64,000 nt of DNA from Alloalcanivorax marinus (GTDB lineage Bacteria > Pseudomonadota > Gammaproteobacteria > Pseudomonadales > Alcanivoracaceae). Both the position numbers and the translations under genes were made by a program. Below the pieces are notes generated by a model. The model had not been told where the DNA came from, made no database searches, and was given only the letters and a program-made list of their open reading frames with translations. Below are positions 16,599 through 25,972 of this stretch, one piece after another. The stretch spans positions 353,960 through 417,959 of the forward strand of contig NZ_JAEKJB010000010.1 in assembly GCF_016785095.1 (NCBI RefSeq), in the 5' to 3' direction. The first letter of the stretch is position 1. Each line of letters begins with the position of its first letter.

Positions 16599-18011
16599 TC
16601 AGAGCCCCCTGACATCGGTAATCACGCCGGTGAGCGCGGCGGCGGCGGCCATCGGCGGACTCATCAGGTGGGTGCGACCGCCCTTGCCCTGGCGCCCCTC
16701 GAAATTGCGGTTGGAGGTGGCGGCACAGCGCTCGCCGGGCGCCAGGCGATCGTCGTTCATGCCCAGGCACATGGAGCAGCCGGCGGCGCGCCACTCGAAG
16801 CCGGCGCATTCGAAGATGTCCGCCAGCCCTTCGCGTTCCGCCTGCAGCCGCACCAGGCCGGAGCCGGGCACGATGATGGCCTGTTTAAGACGCGGCGAAA
16901 GCCGGCGGCCCCGTACCAGGGTGGCGACCTGACGCAAATCCTCGATACGGGCGTTGGTGCAGGAGCCGATGAACACCCGGTCGATCGGCAGCCCTTCCAG
17001 CGCCTGACCCGGCTCGAGCCCCATGTAGTCCAGTGCCCGGGCCAGGTTGGCGCGGTCCTGTTCGTCCAGGGCGGCGGCCGGGTCCGGCACCCGACCGGAC
17101 ACCGGCACCACCATTTCCGGCGAGGTGCCCCAGGTGACCTGGGGTTCCAGGATGGTGGCGTCGAACACCTCCTCGCGGTCAAAGCGGGCCTCCGGATCGC
17201 TGACCAGATGCCGCCAGTGGTCCACCGCCCGGGTCCATTGTTCGTCGCGCGGGGCACCGGGCCGGCCACGCACATAGTCCTCGGTGACCGCGTCGTAGGC
17301 CACCAGACCGGCGCGGGCGCCCGCCTCGATGCTCATATTGCAAAGGGTCATGCGCGCCTCGATGGACAGCCGGCGAACCACGTCACCGGCGTATTCGATG
17401 GCGAAGCCGGTGGCGCCAGCGGTGCCCAGCCGACCGATCATCGCCAGTACCAGGTCCTTGGCGGTAACGCCCTCGTCCAGTTCGCCATCGAAGCGCACCC
17501 GCAGTGTCTTCAGCTTGCGCGCGCGCAGCGTCTGGGTGGCGAGCACATGGGCCACCTCGCTGGTGCCGATGCCCATGGCCAGGGTGGCCAGGGCGCCATG
17601 GGTGGAGGTGTGCGAATCGCCGCACACCAGGGTGACGCCGGGCAAGGTCAGGCCCTGCTCCGGGCCTACCACGTGCACAATGCCCTGGCGCTGGTCGGTG
17701 AGGTCGATAAGCGGAATACGCTGATCGCGGCAGTTGTCTTCCAGGCGCCGCACCTGCTGGCGGGCCAGGGCATCACGAATGCCGGGCACGCCCAACTCCC
17801 GGTTGCGGGTGGGCACCGCATGATCCGGCACCGCCATGTTGGCGCCCGGGCGCCATACCGGCCGGTGTTTTTCACGCAGGGCGGCGAACGCCTGCGGCGA
17901 GGACACCTCGTGAATCAGATGCCGGTCGATGTACAGCAACGACTCGCCGCCGGGCAGGGTATCCACCACATGGCGCTCCCAGAGCTTGTCGTAGAGGGTT
18001 TGTTGTGTCAT
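16599..18011 (-). CDS. leuC: 3-isopropylmalate dehydratase-type large subunit
   Basis: The 470-residue large subunit carries the [4Fe-4S] cluster, with ligands Cys351 in FIGSCTN and Cys412/Cys415 in GCSMCLGMN. Other aconitase signatures include [31 protein letters not shown] and the substrate-site segment [24 protein letters not shown]. Length and motifs match standard bacterial LeuC, so leucine biosynthesis remains possible, but the operon context points to a specialised role in degradation (bacterial LeuCD enzymes are known to hydrate citraconate). An ATGA overlap with the upstream lipoprotein gene fixes the start at 18011. Confidence 0.92.
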   Translation of the reverse strand: MTQQTLYDKLWERHVVDTLPGGESLLYIDRHLIHEVSSPQAFAALREKHRPVWRPGANMAVPDHAVPTRNRELGVPGIRDALARQQVRRLEDNCRDQRIPLIDLTDQRQGIVHVVGPEQGLTLPGVTLVCGDSHTSTHGALATLAMGIGTSEVAHVLATQTLRARKLKTLRVRFDGELDEGVTAKDLVLAMIGRLGTAGATGFAIEYAGDVVRRLSIEARMTLCNMSIEAGARAGLVAYDAVTEDYVRGRPGAPRDEQWTRAVDHWRHLVSDPEARFDREEVFDATILEPQVTWGTSPEMVVPVSGRVPDPAAALDEQDRANLARALDYMGLEPGQALEGLPIDRVFIGSCTNARIEDLRQVATLVRGRRLSPRLKQAIIVPGSGLVRLQAEREGLADIFECAGFEWRAAGCSMCLGMNDDRLAPGERCAATSNRNFEGRQGKGGRTHLMSPPMAAAAALTGVITDVRGL

Positions 18012-18463
18012 GGCGATTCCTCGGTGCGCGCCGCTCCACGCGGCGGTGGCCAGGCCACCCAGCGGTACAGGTTGGGCCCCTCCCGGTCCGGCAGGCGAAA
18101 CCCGCACCAGCTGTCCAGCTTGCCGCCCTGCAGCGGTTCGATGATGCAGCGCGGCCGGCTGCAGGCGTCCGCGTCCAGACCCTGCCCGGCCAGGTCCCGG
18201 CGCAGGCGCCGCAGCGCCTCGCGGGCCCGTTCCCGGGCGGCCTCGTCATGGCGGCTCATGGCCGCCACGTGCCGGTGGAAGGCGCGCACATAATGATTGC
18301 GATAGTCCTCGCAGGCGGCGGGTTCGGCGGCCAGCCGGGCCGCCAGCTCCGCCGGTATGTCGCCGCCCGCCGGGGCCGGCCCGTGCCGGCACCCGGTGAG
18401 CAGCAGGCCCAGCAGGCTAGCCCAGCAGAGCCAGGGTCTCGTCGACGGAAAGGACATCCGCAT
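18008..18463 (-). CDS. Small predicted lipoprotein, unknown function
   Basis: A 151-residue protein with a lipoprotein signal peptide ([20 protein letters not shown] then LLTGC), so Cys25 is predicted to be acylated and the mature protein anchored in the envelope. The mature part is helical and Arg/Ala-rich, with later cysteines in [13 protein letters not shown] and SWCGF that could form disulfides. I recognise no domain. It starts inside the isochorismatase-like gene (47-base overlap, GGGGA site upstream) and ends overlapping leuC by 4 bases, so it is firmly embedded in the operon. Confidence 0.7.
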   Translation of the reverse strand: MRMSFPSTRPWLCWASLLGLLLTGCRHGPAPAGGDIPAELAARLAAEPAACEDYRNHYVRAFHRHVAAMSRHDEAARERAREALRRLRRDLAGQGLDADACSRPRCIIEPLQGGKLDSWCGFRLPDREGPNLYRWVAWPPPRGAARTEESP

Positions 18464-19007
18464 ACTTGATCCCCAAGTCCTTCAGGTTGGCACGGTGAGC
18501 GTCCGCGTCCCGGTCGCCCACCGCTTCCCGGGGCACCACGGTTCGAAAATCATGCTGCAGCGCGTCCACGGCGGTGGCGCGCACGCAGCCGCTGGTGGTG
18601 AGGCCGGTGACCACCACGCCATCCACCCCGGCGGCGCGCAAGCGCGTCGCCAGGTCGGTGGCGAAGAAGCCGCTGGCCCACTGTTTCACCAGCACCGGCT
18701 CATCGTCCCGGGGCGCCACCCGGGGGTCGATGCGATCCAGCCCTCCGCCGGCCTGGAGCACCTCCAGGGCGGGCAGCTTTTCCCGGAATACCCGGGCCTG
18801 ATCGTCACCCTCATAGGCCACGGTGGTGAAGAACACCGGCAGCGACCGTTCCCGAAACGCCGCCAGCAGGCGGGCATTGGCCTGAATCACCGCCCCCGCC
18901 TCGCTGGCCAGGGGGCTAAGCCCGGGGTCGGTGAACCCCAGGCTCAGGTCCACCAGCACCAGGGCATAGCGACGGGCGGCGGCGAGGCGCCGTGATTGCA
19001 GATTCAT
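18417..19007 (-). CDS. Isochorismatase-family cysteine hydrolase (carbamoylsarcosine amidase/maleamate hydrolase type)
   Basis: A 196-residue alpha/beta hydrolase of the isochorismatase-like family. The Asp-Lys-Cys triad is intact: Asp20 (VLVDLSLGF), Lys108 (VLVKQWASGF) and Cys141 (TGLTTSGCVRATA). The TTSGCVRAT segment is typical of N-carbamoylsarcosine amidases and of maleamate amidohydrolases (NicF type), which release ammonia from an N-carbamoyl amino acid or a maleamate. Immediately downstream of HyuA/HyuB, it would be well placed to hydrolyse their ring-opened product. Start at 19007, 10 bases after hyuB; the longer frame upstream lies inside hyuB. Confidence 0.85.
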   Translation of the reverse strand: MNLQSRRLAAARRYALVLVDLSLGFTDPGLSPLASEAGAVIQANARLLAAFRERSLPVFFTTVAYEGDDQARVFREKLPALEVLQAGGGLDRIDPRVAPRDDEPVLVKQWASGFFATDLATRLRAAGVDGVVVTGLTTSGCVRATAVDALQHDFRTVVPREAVGDRDADAHRANLKDLGIKYADVLSVDETLALLG

Positions 19008-19017
19008 GGCTCCCCCC

Positions 19018-20880
19018 TCAGTTTTCCCAGACCGGCGTGCGCGGCGCCGGCAGGCCGGTTTCCTCCAGACAGCGCGCCTTGATTTCCTCCAGCGTGCCAC
19101 CCCGGTTGAACACCTCCTCGATGGGACCGCGCTGCTCCGCCATCTCCTTTCGCAGGAGCTCGGTGGCGGCCTGATCGACCCGCCCCCTGGCGTCGCAGAC
19201 CACGCCGTAACGGCGCGCCCCGCCCTGGGTCACCAGCCCCTTCAGCACATCGGTGCCCACCGCCGCCGGGTCCCGCTCCAGGGGGTCGCCCCAGCCGCCG
19301 CCGCCCCAGGTGTCAAAAATCACCAGGTCGCCCTTGGCCACCTTGATGTTGTCGCACTTGGAGGGCAGCACCTGGCGCTCGCCGTTGGCCCGTATCAGTT
19401 CCTTGCGGCTGCGCTGGCCGGGCAGGCCGCCGTTGACGCCCCACGGATAGGTGAGCCAGCGGTCGTCGTGAATGGAGACCTCGCCGTCGGCGAGTAGCCG
19501 GTAGCCCACGCGGATGCCGTTGCCACCGCGATGCTGGCCGGCGCCACCGGAGTCGGCGATGGATTCATAGGTCTCGATGCGCAGCGGGAAATAGGCTTCC
19601 ACGAACTCGTTGGGCACGTTGGTGAAGCCCGGCCACAGGCTGTGACCGTCCGGCCCGTCGCCCAGGGGCCGGCCGGGGATACCGCCGAAGCCGATCTGGA
19701 ACAGCTGGAACCATTCGTCGTTGTCGTCGTAACCGGAGTACATGAAATGCGGCGAGTCGGAGAAGCCGGCGCCGCTCATCGCCTCCGGCGTGCCCTGGCC
19801 CAGCAGGCCGCCCATCACATCGAAAATACGGCCCAGCAAATGGGTGCGGCAGGACAGCGCCGCCGGAAAGTCCGGCTTGAGGATCGAGCCCTGGGGAATA
19901 CGCACTTCCACCAGATCGTAGAAGCCGTCGTTGAACAGGATGGACGGATCGAACAGGTTGATGGTGTAGGCGCCGAAGAACATCTTGAACATCTCCTCGT
20001 TGAGGTAGAAGTTCACCGAGGACGGCGCCTGGGGGTCGGTGCCCTCGAAGTCGAAGATGGCCTTGTCGCCTTCCCGCCACAGGGTGCAGCGGATGGTGTA
20101 GGGGCCGATGCCGGCGCCGTCGTCGCAGATGTAGTCCTCGAAGGACTGGCGGGTTTCCGGCACCACCTTGCGGATGATTTCGCGCATGGCGGTGTGGTTG
20201 CGATCAAGCATCATCTGCAGGGCGCTGACATAGAGGTCATCGCCGAAGCGCTCGGCGAGATCCAGGCAGCGGCGGCCGGCGGTGCGGCAGGCGGCGACGA
20301 TGGCGTTGAAGTCGGAGCGGTTCCAGCGCGGCATGCGCACGTTGTGCAGGATCAGATCGAGCACATCACCGTTCAGCTCGCCGTTGCGATAGATCTTCAG
20401 AGGCGGAATGCGGATGCCTTCCTCGTAGATGCTCCTGGCATCGGTGGGCAGACTGCCGGGCACCTTGCCGCCCACGTCGGACATGTGCCCGAACATGGCC
20501 GCCCAGTTGATCAGGCGGCCGTCCTTGAAGATCGGCACCATCACCAGCCAGTCCGGCAGGTGACTGACGGCGCCGTCGCACATGTAGGGATCGTTGGTGA
20601 GGAACACATCGCCCTCTTCCACGGTGCCTTCATAGGACTGCATGAAACCATGGATGAAGGAGCCGAACTGGCCCACCACCATCTTGCCATCCTGGTTGGC
20701 GATCATCGGAAAGGCATCACCCTGCTCACGGATACCCGGCGACATGGCGGTGCGGAACAGTACCGCGTCCATCTCGTTACGGGCGTTGGCCATGGCGTTC
20801 TCGATGATGTCCAGGGTCACCGTGTCCACGTCCTGGCGTTGGAACGGCTGGTTGTTGGTCTGTATCAAAGTGGCAGCCAT
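19018..20880 (-). CDS. Hydantoinase B/oxoprolinase family protein (HyuB)
   Basis: A 620-residue subunit of the ATP-dependent hydantoinase/5-oxoprolinase/acetone-carboxylase superfamily. Family landmarks are DIIENAMANARNEMDAVLFRTAMSPGIREQGD at about 23-55, GDVFLTNDPYMCDGAVSHLPDW, ADSGGAGQHRGGNGIRVGYR and the glycine-rich GGGGWGDPLERDP near the C-terminus. With HyuA it forms an enzyme that uses ATP to open a cyclic amide, or in carboxylase branches to carboxylate a ketone. No third (gamma) subunit of an acetone carboxylase is nearby, which favours ring opening. The gene is 3 bases downstream of hyuA. Confidence 0.9.
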   Translation of the reverse strand: MAATLIQTNNQPFQRQDVDTVTLDIIENAMANARNEMDAVLFRTAMSPGIREQGDAFPMIANQDGKMVVGQFGSFIHGFMQSYEGTVEEGDVFLTNDPYMCDGAVSHLPDWLVMVPIFKDGRLINWAAMFGHMSDVGGKVPGSLPTDARSIYEEGIRIPPLKIYRNGELNGDVLDLILHNVRMPRWNRSDFNAIVAACRTAGRRCLDLAERFGDDLYVSALQMMLDRNHTAMREIIRKVVPETRQSFEDYICDDGAGIGPYTIRCTLWREGDKAIFDFEGTDPQAPSSVNFYLNEEMFKMFFGAYTINLFDPSILFNDGFYDLVEVRIPQGSILKPDFPAALSCRTHLLGRIFDVMGGLLGQGTPEAMSGAGFSDSPHFMYSGYDDNDEWFQLFQIGFGGIPGRPLGDGPDGHSLWPGFTNVPNEFVEAYFPLRIETYESIADSGGAGQHRGGNGIRVGYRLLADGEVSIHDDRWLTYPWGVNGGLPGQRSRKELIRANGERQVLPSKCDNIKVAKGDLVIFDTWGGGGWGDPLERDPAAVGTDVLKGLVTQGGARRYGVVCDARGRVDQAATELLRKEMAEQRGPIEEVFNRGGTLEEIKARCLEETGLPAPRTPVWEN

Positions 20881-20883
20881 GGT

Positions 20884-22956
20884 TCACTCCTTCTCGTTGT
20901 TATCGGCCGGTTCGATCAGCAGGTTGCCGACGCCGTCCACGCGTGCCCCGTAGCCGGGAAAAATCACCGTGGTGGAATCCATTTCCATGACGATGGCCGG
21001 GCCGGCCAGTTCGTGGCCCGGCCACAGCCGCGCCCGGTCATAGAGCACCGCGTCATGATCGGCACCCTGGAAATAGATCTGGCTTTCGCCCAACACGGCA
21101 TCCTCCAGCGCCACGGCGTCACCGCCATAATCGCGCTCGGCGATGTTGGGGCGCGGCGCCCGGGCGATGGCACGCAGGTTCACCAGCTCGTGCTCCTCAT
21201 CCAGGGCGAAATTGAACAGCTGCTCGTGCTCGCCATCGAAGGTCTCTCCGATCAGCGCCAGGCCCCGATCCGCGAGCTGCTCGCGGTCCAGATCCTGGGT
21301 CAGCAACAGAGCCTGGCCCTGGTAGCGAACATCCGCCTGCCAGGTGATGGTCTGGTCGGCGGTGTCGATGCCCTGATGGGAGAGCGAGTCGGTGACCTGG
21401 CCAGTGAGCTGCTCAAGGATGCGCGTCACCTCCTCGATGGAAAGCTGGGAGAAGCCTTTCACCAGGGAACGGGACGCTTCGTCCTTGACCCGGGTGGTGG
21501 CGTCGCCGTAGGCGCACAGCACCCCCGGCGACGGCGGCACGATCACCGGCCAGGCGTTCATCAACATGCCCAGGGCGTTGGCGTGCAGCGGGCCGGCGCC
21601 GCCGAACCCGCACAGGGCGAAGTCGCGGGGGTCATAGCCCTGCTCCACGGAGATCAGACGCAGGGCACCGAACATGTGCTCGTTGGCGATGCGCACCACG
21701 CCCTCGGCGGCTTCCTTGAGCGACAAGCCCATGGGCTCCGCCACCCTGGCCATGGCCTTCTCCGCCAGATCCCGGCGGATCTCCATGTCGCCGCCCAGCT
21801 TCTGATCGGCGGGCAGGTAACCGAGCACCACGTTGGCGTCGGTCACCGTGGGCAGCTCACCGCCCTTGTTGTAGGCAGCCGGGCCCGGATCGGCGCCGGC
21901 GCTGTCCGGCCCCACCCGCAGAGCCTTGGTGAGTTCCGGCACGAAGGCGATGGAGCCGCCGCCGGCGCCCACCGTGCGCACGTCCACGGAGGGCGCGCGC
22001 ACCGCCACGTCACCGACCCGGGTTTCTCGGCGCAGGCGGGCACTGTTGTTCTCGATCAGCGCCACGTCCGTGGAGGTGCCGCCCACGTCGAAGGTCAGCA
22101 CCTTGTCGTAGCCACCCCGGGAACAGAACCAGATGGCCCCGGCCACGCCGCCGGCGGGGCCGGACAGCAGCAGGTTCACCGGGGTGTCACCGGCCAGGTC
22201 GCAGGCGGACAGGCCGCCGTCGGAGCGCAGGATCGACAGGGACACGTCGTCGGCCAGACGCTTCTCCAGCTCGCGGGCCAGGTTGTCCAGGTAGCGGGAC
22301 ACTTCCGGCCGCACGTAGCTGTTCACCACCGTGGTCTCGGTGCGCTCGTACTCCTGCATTTCCGGCACCACCCGGGAGGAAATCGACACTGGGATTTCCG
22401 GCATCATCTCCCGGGCGATGGCGGCGATGCGTTCCTCGTGCTCACCGTTGGCGTAGGCGTTGATCAAACACACGGTCAACGCCTCGATGCCGTCTTCCTT
22501 GAGCGCCTTCAGATCCTCACGCAGGCGTGCCTCGTCCAGCGGCGTGACCACGGCCCCGTCGGCGCCGATGCGTTCGTCGGCCTCGATGGTATCTTCCAGG
22601 GCCGCCAGCACCGGCTGCTTGTTGAAGATCACCCAGCCGCCGATCCCGCCCGGCACATAGGACCGGGCGATGTGCAGCACCTGCTTGTAGCCCCGGGTGG
22701 TGACCAGGCCGACCCGGGCGCCGCGCCGGGTGAGGATGGCGTTGGTGGCCACGGTGGTGCCGTGCATCACCTTGTCGATGTCACGGGGGTCCACACCGGA
22801 GGTACGGCAGATCTTGTCGATGCCGTTGAGCACGCCGATCGACGAGTCGCTCGGCGTGGACGGCACCTTGGCGGTGTAGGTGGCGCCGGTGTCATCGTTG
22901 ATCAACAGCAGGTCGGTGAAGGTGCCACCCACATCAACACCCAATCGATAACTCAT
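20884..22956 (-). CDS. Hydantoinase A/oxoprolinase family protein (HyuA)
   Basis: A 690-residue ATP-binding subunit. The N-terminal hydantoinase/oxoprolinase domain starts with LGVDVGGTFTDLLL (an ASKHA-type phosphate-binding loop, residues 5-18) and MHGTTVATNAILTRRGARVGLVTTRGY. The central catalytic domain contains LSGPAGGVAGA, VLTFDVGGTSTDVALI and GAGGGSIAFV. A C-terminal segment (FGGAGPLHANALGML) completes the family architecture. It acts with HyuB in the cytosol. Residues that would separate N-methylhydantoinase, oxoprolinase and carboxylase activity cannot be judged by eye. It lies 45 bases downstream of the DUF1329 gene. Confidence 0.9.
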   Translation of the reverse strand: MSYRLGVDVGGTFTDLLLINDDTGATYTAKVPSTPSDSSIGVLNGIDKICRTSGVDPRDIDKVMHGTTVATNAILTRRGARVGLVTTRGYKQVLHIARSYVPGGIGGWVIFNKQPVLAALEDTIEADERIGADGAVVTPLDEARLREDLKALKEDGIEALTVCLINAYANGEHEERIAAIAREMMPEIPVSISSRVVPEMQEYERTETTVVNSYVRPEVSRYLDNLARELEKRLADDVSLSILRSDGGLSACDLAGDTPVNLLLSGPAGGVAGAIWFCSRGGYDKVLTFDVGGTSTDVALIENNSARLRRETRVGDVAVRAPSVDVRTVGAGGGSIAFVPELTKALRVGPDSAGADPGPAAYNKGGELPTVTDANVVLGYLPADQKLGGDMEIRRDLAEKAMARVAEPMGLSLKEAAEGVVRIANEHMFGALRLISVEQGYDPRDFALCGFGGAGPLHANALGMLMNAWPVIVPPSPGVLCAYGDATTRVKDEASRSLVKGFSQLSIEEVTRILEQLTGQVTDSLSHQGIDTADQTITWQADVRYQGQALLLTQDLDREQLADRGLALIGETFDGEHEQLFNFALDEEHELVNLRAIARAPRPNIAERDYGGDAVALEDAVLGESQIYFQGADHDAVLYDRARLWPGHELAGPAIVMEMDSTTVIFPGYGARVDGVGNLLIEPADNNEKE

Positions 22957-23001
22957 TCTTCGTCTCCGTTACTTATTCTTAAGAGGCTTTGTTAACCGGC
23001 C

Positions 23002-24264
23002 TCAGCGCACCGCCGCCTGCTCCAGTTCACGCAGGCTGATGTCGCCGGGATCGACCCCGGGCGTGTTCAGCCGTGCATCCGGGCCGAGAATGAAAATGGT
23101 GGCGTGACGGCGTTGGTAGTCGATGGTGAAGCCGGCGGAGGACACGATGCCGGTGTCACCGTCCTCGGTCTGGATGGTCTTGAGGTGGTAGTTGAACCAC
23201 TTCCAGAACTCCCCCTTCTTGTCGTAGACGTCGGCCATGTAGAAGCGCGGGAACTGGGTGTCCATGTACATGATTTTCTTGCTGTACGGGTGTTCCGGCG
23301 GCGCGATGGCCTCGATTACCCATACCTCACGGGGTTCCCACTTGTCGAGGGGATTCCAGTGCGGCCCGTTGGCCAGGTCGATCACCGGAAACTCCGCGTC
23401 ACCCTTGGCACCCTGGTCCCAGGCCTTCACGGAACTGTGCGCCACCGCCAGCACGGTGCGCTTGCCGAGCAGCTTGTACTCCGGGTACCAGGTGGGATGG
23501 GCGTTGAAGATCTCGATGTCGTCGTTGAGCTGGTCGGTACCGCCGATGGGGTCCATCCAGGTGCCACCGGACAGACGGCGGGTACGACGCACGGATTTCA
23601 GATACGCCCAGCTGTCATCCAGCTGCGGGCCGTCGTAACGCACGGTGAACAGGCCCAGGCCGCGGATATCGTTGGGGTAGGTGGCGTACAGGAGTTGCTT
23701 GAACAGAGTGTCGCCGTCGCCGATCTCGGTGCTCTCCTCGCCCAGACGGCCCTTAGTGTAAAAGCGCTTGAACACCCATTCCTGGCGACGCTCCAGGCCC
23801 CGTTTATCGTCCACGAACAGGTAGGCGAACTTGGGGTAATCCTGGAAGTTCTTGGTCGGCTGGGCCACGTGGTGATTCCACACCAGTTTCTCGGCGGCGT
23901 GGGGCGTGTCCTCGGTGACGTTGGGGAACGGCATGCCCGCCTTCCAGCCCTTCATCAGTCGGGTGTCCGGGTCGTAGGAAACGGCGCCGGAATATTTCTT
24001 GGTGGCGGCCAGGTAATCCTGGCCGAGCTTTACCGGTTCGGAGTGTTTGAGGGTAATGACCAGACCCTGCTCTCGGATCAGACGCTTCTGAACATCGGTG
24101 AGCAGGCTGTCAACGCTGTGTCCCTCGAACGTGTCCCCCAGGTGGCCGTCCAGGTTGCCGGCATCAAGGGTGTCGCCGGCGGACAGCTCGGCGGCCAGGG
24201 CCGGCGCCCCGATGAACGCGGATACCGACAGCAACGCGGCGGAAAGATACTTGGTTATTGTCAT
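23002..24264 (-). CDS. DUF1329 family periplasmic/outer-membrane-associated protein
   Basis: A 420-residue exported protein with a clear signal peptide (residues 1-24, cleavage near APALAA). The mature part matches DUF1329, a LolA/LolB-like beta-rich family: DTPHAAEKLVWNHHVAQPTKN, GLGLFTVRYDG, SVRRTRRLSGGTWMDPIGGTDQ and YWYPEYKLLGKR-like segments. These proteins nearly always accompany DUF1302 and an RND permease and are thought to handle hydrophobic compounds or lipids across the envelope. The start at 24264 is preceded by GAGGAG; the longer frame upstream lacks the signal at its N-terminus. Confidence 0.88.
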   Translation of the reverse strand: MTITKYLSAALLSVSAFIGAPALAAELSAGDTLDAGNLDGHLGDTFEGHSVDSLLTDVQKRLIREQGLVITLKHSEPVKLGQDYLAATKKYSGAVSYDPDTRLMKGWKAGMPFPNVTEDTPHAAEKLVWNHHVAQPTKNFQDYPKFAYLFVDDKRGLERRQEWVFKRFYTKGRLGEESTEIGDGDTLFKQLLYATYPNDIRGLGLFTVRYDGPQLDDSWAYLKSVRRTRRLSGGTWMDPIGGTDQLNDDIEIFNAHPTWYPEYKLLGKRTVLAVAHSSVKAWDQGAKGDAEFPVIDLANGPHWNPLDKWEPREVWVIEAIAPPEHPYSKKIMYMDTQFPRFYMADVYDKKGEFWKWFNYHLKTIQTEDGDTGIVSSAGFTIDYQRRHATIFILGPDARLNTPGVDPGDISLRELEQAAVR

Positions 24265-24274
24265 GATGATCTCC

Positions 24275-25939
24275 TCAGAACTGATAGGTAAGCCGGGCCA
24301 CGAGCTGATCATTGCCCGCGAAATAACCGAACAGGTTGGTGTCGTTGAAGTCTTGCAGCGGGCGGTCCTGTTCTTCGCGATCGAAGAAAATGTCCGCTTC
24401 CAGACGAACCCGGATGTGATCGCCGTAGACGAACTCCACCGACGGAATCACGAAGCCGCCGCCATAGGTCAGATCACTGCCCACCGCCAGAGTCGGATTG
24501 ATCTGGTCGTTGGCGTAGTTGGTCGCCAGCACGGCGGTGATGATGCTGCTGAACTCTTCGGTGTCGCCGCTGAAGCCGGCGGTGTTGACCAGTTGCTCGT
24601 CCTTATCGAAGTCGGCGATCCAGTTGTTGAATACCTGCACGGAGAGGAAAGACGGCCGGCTGGTGCCCAGGACGCCGGTCAGATCCACCTGCTTATCCAG
24701 GCGGAACATGGAGCGGAACAGGTTCTTCTCCTCGATGCCGCAGAAACCGGGAAAGAAGCCGCAACCCCTGCCCTGGCTGTTGCTCACGATGCCGGCGTTG
24801 TAGGGTGCCTCGGGGATATAGGCCAGCTCGGTGCTGAACACCACGTCCAGGGACGGGAAGTAGTTATTGGCGGAAATCCCGAACACATCGATGTAGGGAT
24901 AGATGAACTCGCCCGCTTCAGTAGCCCCGCCTTCATAGGTTCCTTCATAGGCACCGAGGAACAGCTCCGGCGCGGTGTTGTTGGTGGCCGGGTTGGGGTT
25001 GACCACCGGGTTCGGATTGGGACCGTGGAACCAGGCCAGGGAATAGCCCCAGTCACCGGCCAGACCGTTCCAGCGCAGACCGTAGGAATCGTCGTCCATG
25101 TCCGCGTCCGGGTGGTGGTAGTTGTAACGTACGTTGGCGCCGAACGGCGCGGTGGCGAACGGTACGCCCCGGTTGGGCTGGTTGGCCCAGCGCCCACCTT
25201 CCACGTCGTAGCTGTTGCCACGGTCTTCCTCGTCGTTGAGGCGGCCAGGAATGTAGATCAGCTGCAGGCTGCCGCCGGCGTCGTCAAAGCGCTGGGTCAG
25301 GTTGACCATATTGAGCGGCTTGCGCAGTTCCTCGTTCTCCGGCTCCAGGAAAGAACGCCAGCGGAAGTCATAGCCGTGGATCACGTCCATCAACTGGAAG
25401 AAGTCGGTCTCGCCCCACACCACCTGCTGGCGGCCGATCTTCAGATTCAGGTTGTCGGTGAGATCCCCCTGCAGCCAGAACTCGCGCAGCTCCTCGTCGT
25501 TGTAGCTGTCATCGATCAGATCGACGGAGGATTCCGGCGCGCCGCCGGTGCGCGCCCAGGCGTCGGCCACGTCCTGCACGTCGTCCAGGTAACCGGTGGA
25601 GGCCTCCCGGGACACGCGGCCGGTGGTCTTGAAGCGCACCGCGCCAAAGTCGCGGAACAGGTTCAGTTTGCCCACCGTGCGCACCATGGAAAGGTCGCCC
25701 CGGTAATCGCCTTCCTGACGACCATCCAGGCCATTGGGCCCGGGCCCGATCAGCGTCGGGTTCTCCAGGTTCCAGGACAGGTACTGGCGGGCGTAGCCGC
25801 TGATTTCCCAGTCCTTGGTGAGCCAGTTTTCGTCGTCGGCATGGACCGCGGAGGTCGCCGCCAGGGCGGCGACCAGAGCCAACCGGCCCGGCAGGCGCCG
25901 CTCCGGTCTATACGATTTCTTATTGTTGAATCCAGACAT
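24275..25939 (-). CDS. DUF1302 family outer-membrane beta-barrel protein
   Basis: A 554-residue exported protein. A basic N-terminus and hydrophobic stretch (LALVAALAATSAVHA, ending near residue 35) form a signal peptide. The remainder is rich in alternating aromatic/polar strands, with the DUF1302 hallmarks FWLQGDLTDNLNLKIGRQQVVWGETDFFQ and MVRTVGKLNLFRDFG, and it ends in LVARLTYQF, a C-terminal aromatic residue typical of outer-membrane barrels. The likely role is a channel or receptor for a hydrophobic substrate, working with DUF1329 and the RND protein. It lies 10 bases upstream of the DUF1329 gene. Confidence 0.88.
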   Translation of the reverse strand: MSGFNNKKSYRPERRLPGRLALVAALAATSAVHADDENWLTKDWEISGYARQYLSWNLENPTLIGPGPNGLDGRQEGDYRGDLSMVRTVGKLNLFRDFGAVRFKTTGRVSREASTGYLDDVQDVADAWARTGGAPESSVDLIDDSYNDEELREFWLQGDLTDNLNLKIGRQQVVWGETDFFQLMDVIHGYDFRWRSFLEPENEELRKPLNMVNLTQRFDDAGGSLQLIYIPGRLNDEEDRGNSYDVEGGRWANQPNRGVPFATAPFGANVRYNYHHPDADMDDDSYGLRWNGLAGDWGYSLAWFHGPNPNPVVNPNPATNNTAPELFLGAYEGTYEGGATEAGEFIYPYIDVFGISANNYFPSLDVVFSTELAYIPEAPYNAGIVSNSQGRGCGFFPGFCGIEEKNLFRSMFRLDKQVDLTGVLGTSRPSFLSVQVFNNWIADFDKDEQLVNTAGFSGDTEEFSSIITAVLATNYANDQINPTLAVGSDLTYGGGFVIPSVEFVYGDHIRVRLEADIFFDREEQDRPLQDFNDTNLFGYFAGNDQLVARLTYQF

Positions 25940-25972
25940 GGCAATTACCCCGTGTTGTTACTCGATGGCGTT

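Noticed and set aside
19531..22995. Open frame of 1154 codons on the plus strand
   Set aside because: It is antisense to the clearly homologous hyuA and hyuB genes. High GC at third positions keeps the opposite frame open. The translation is His/Gly/Val-rich and low in domain signal.
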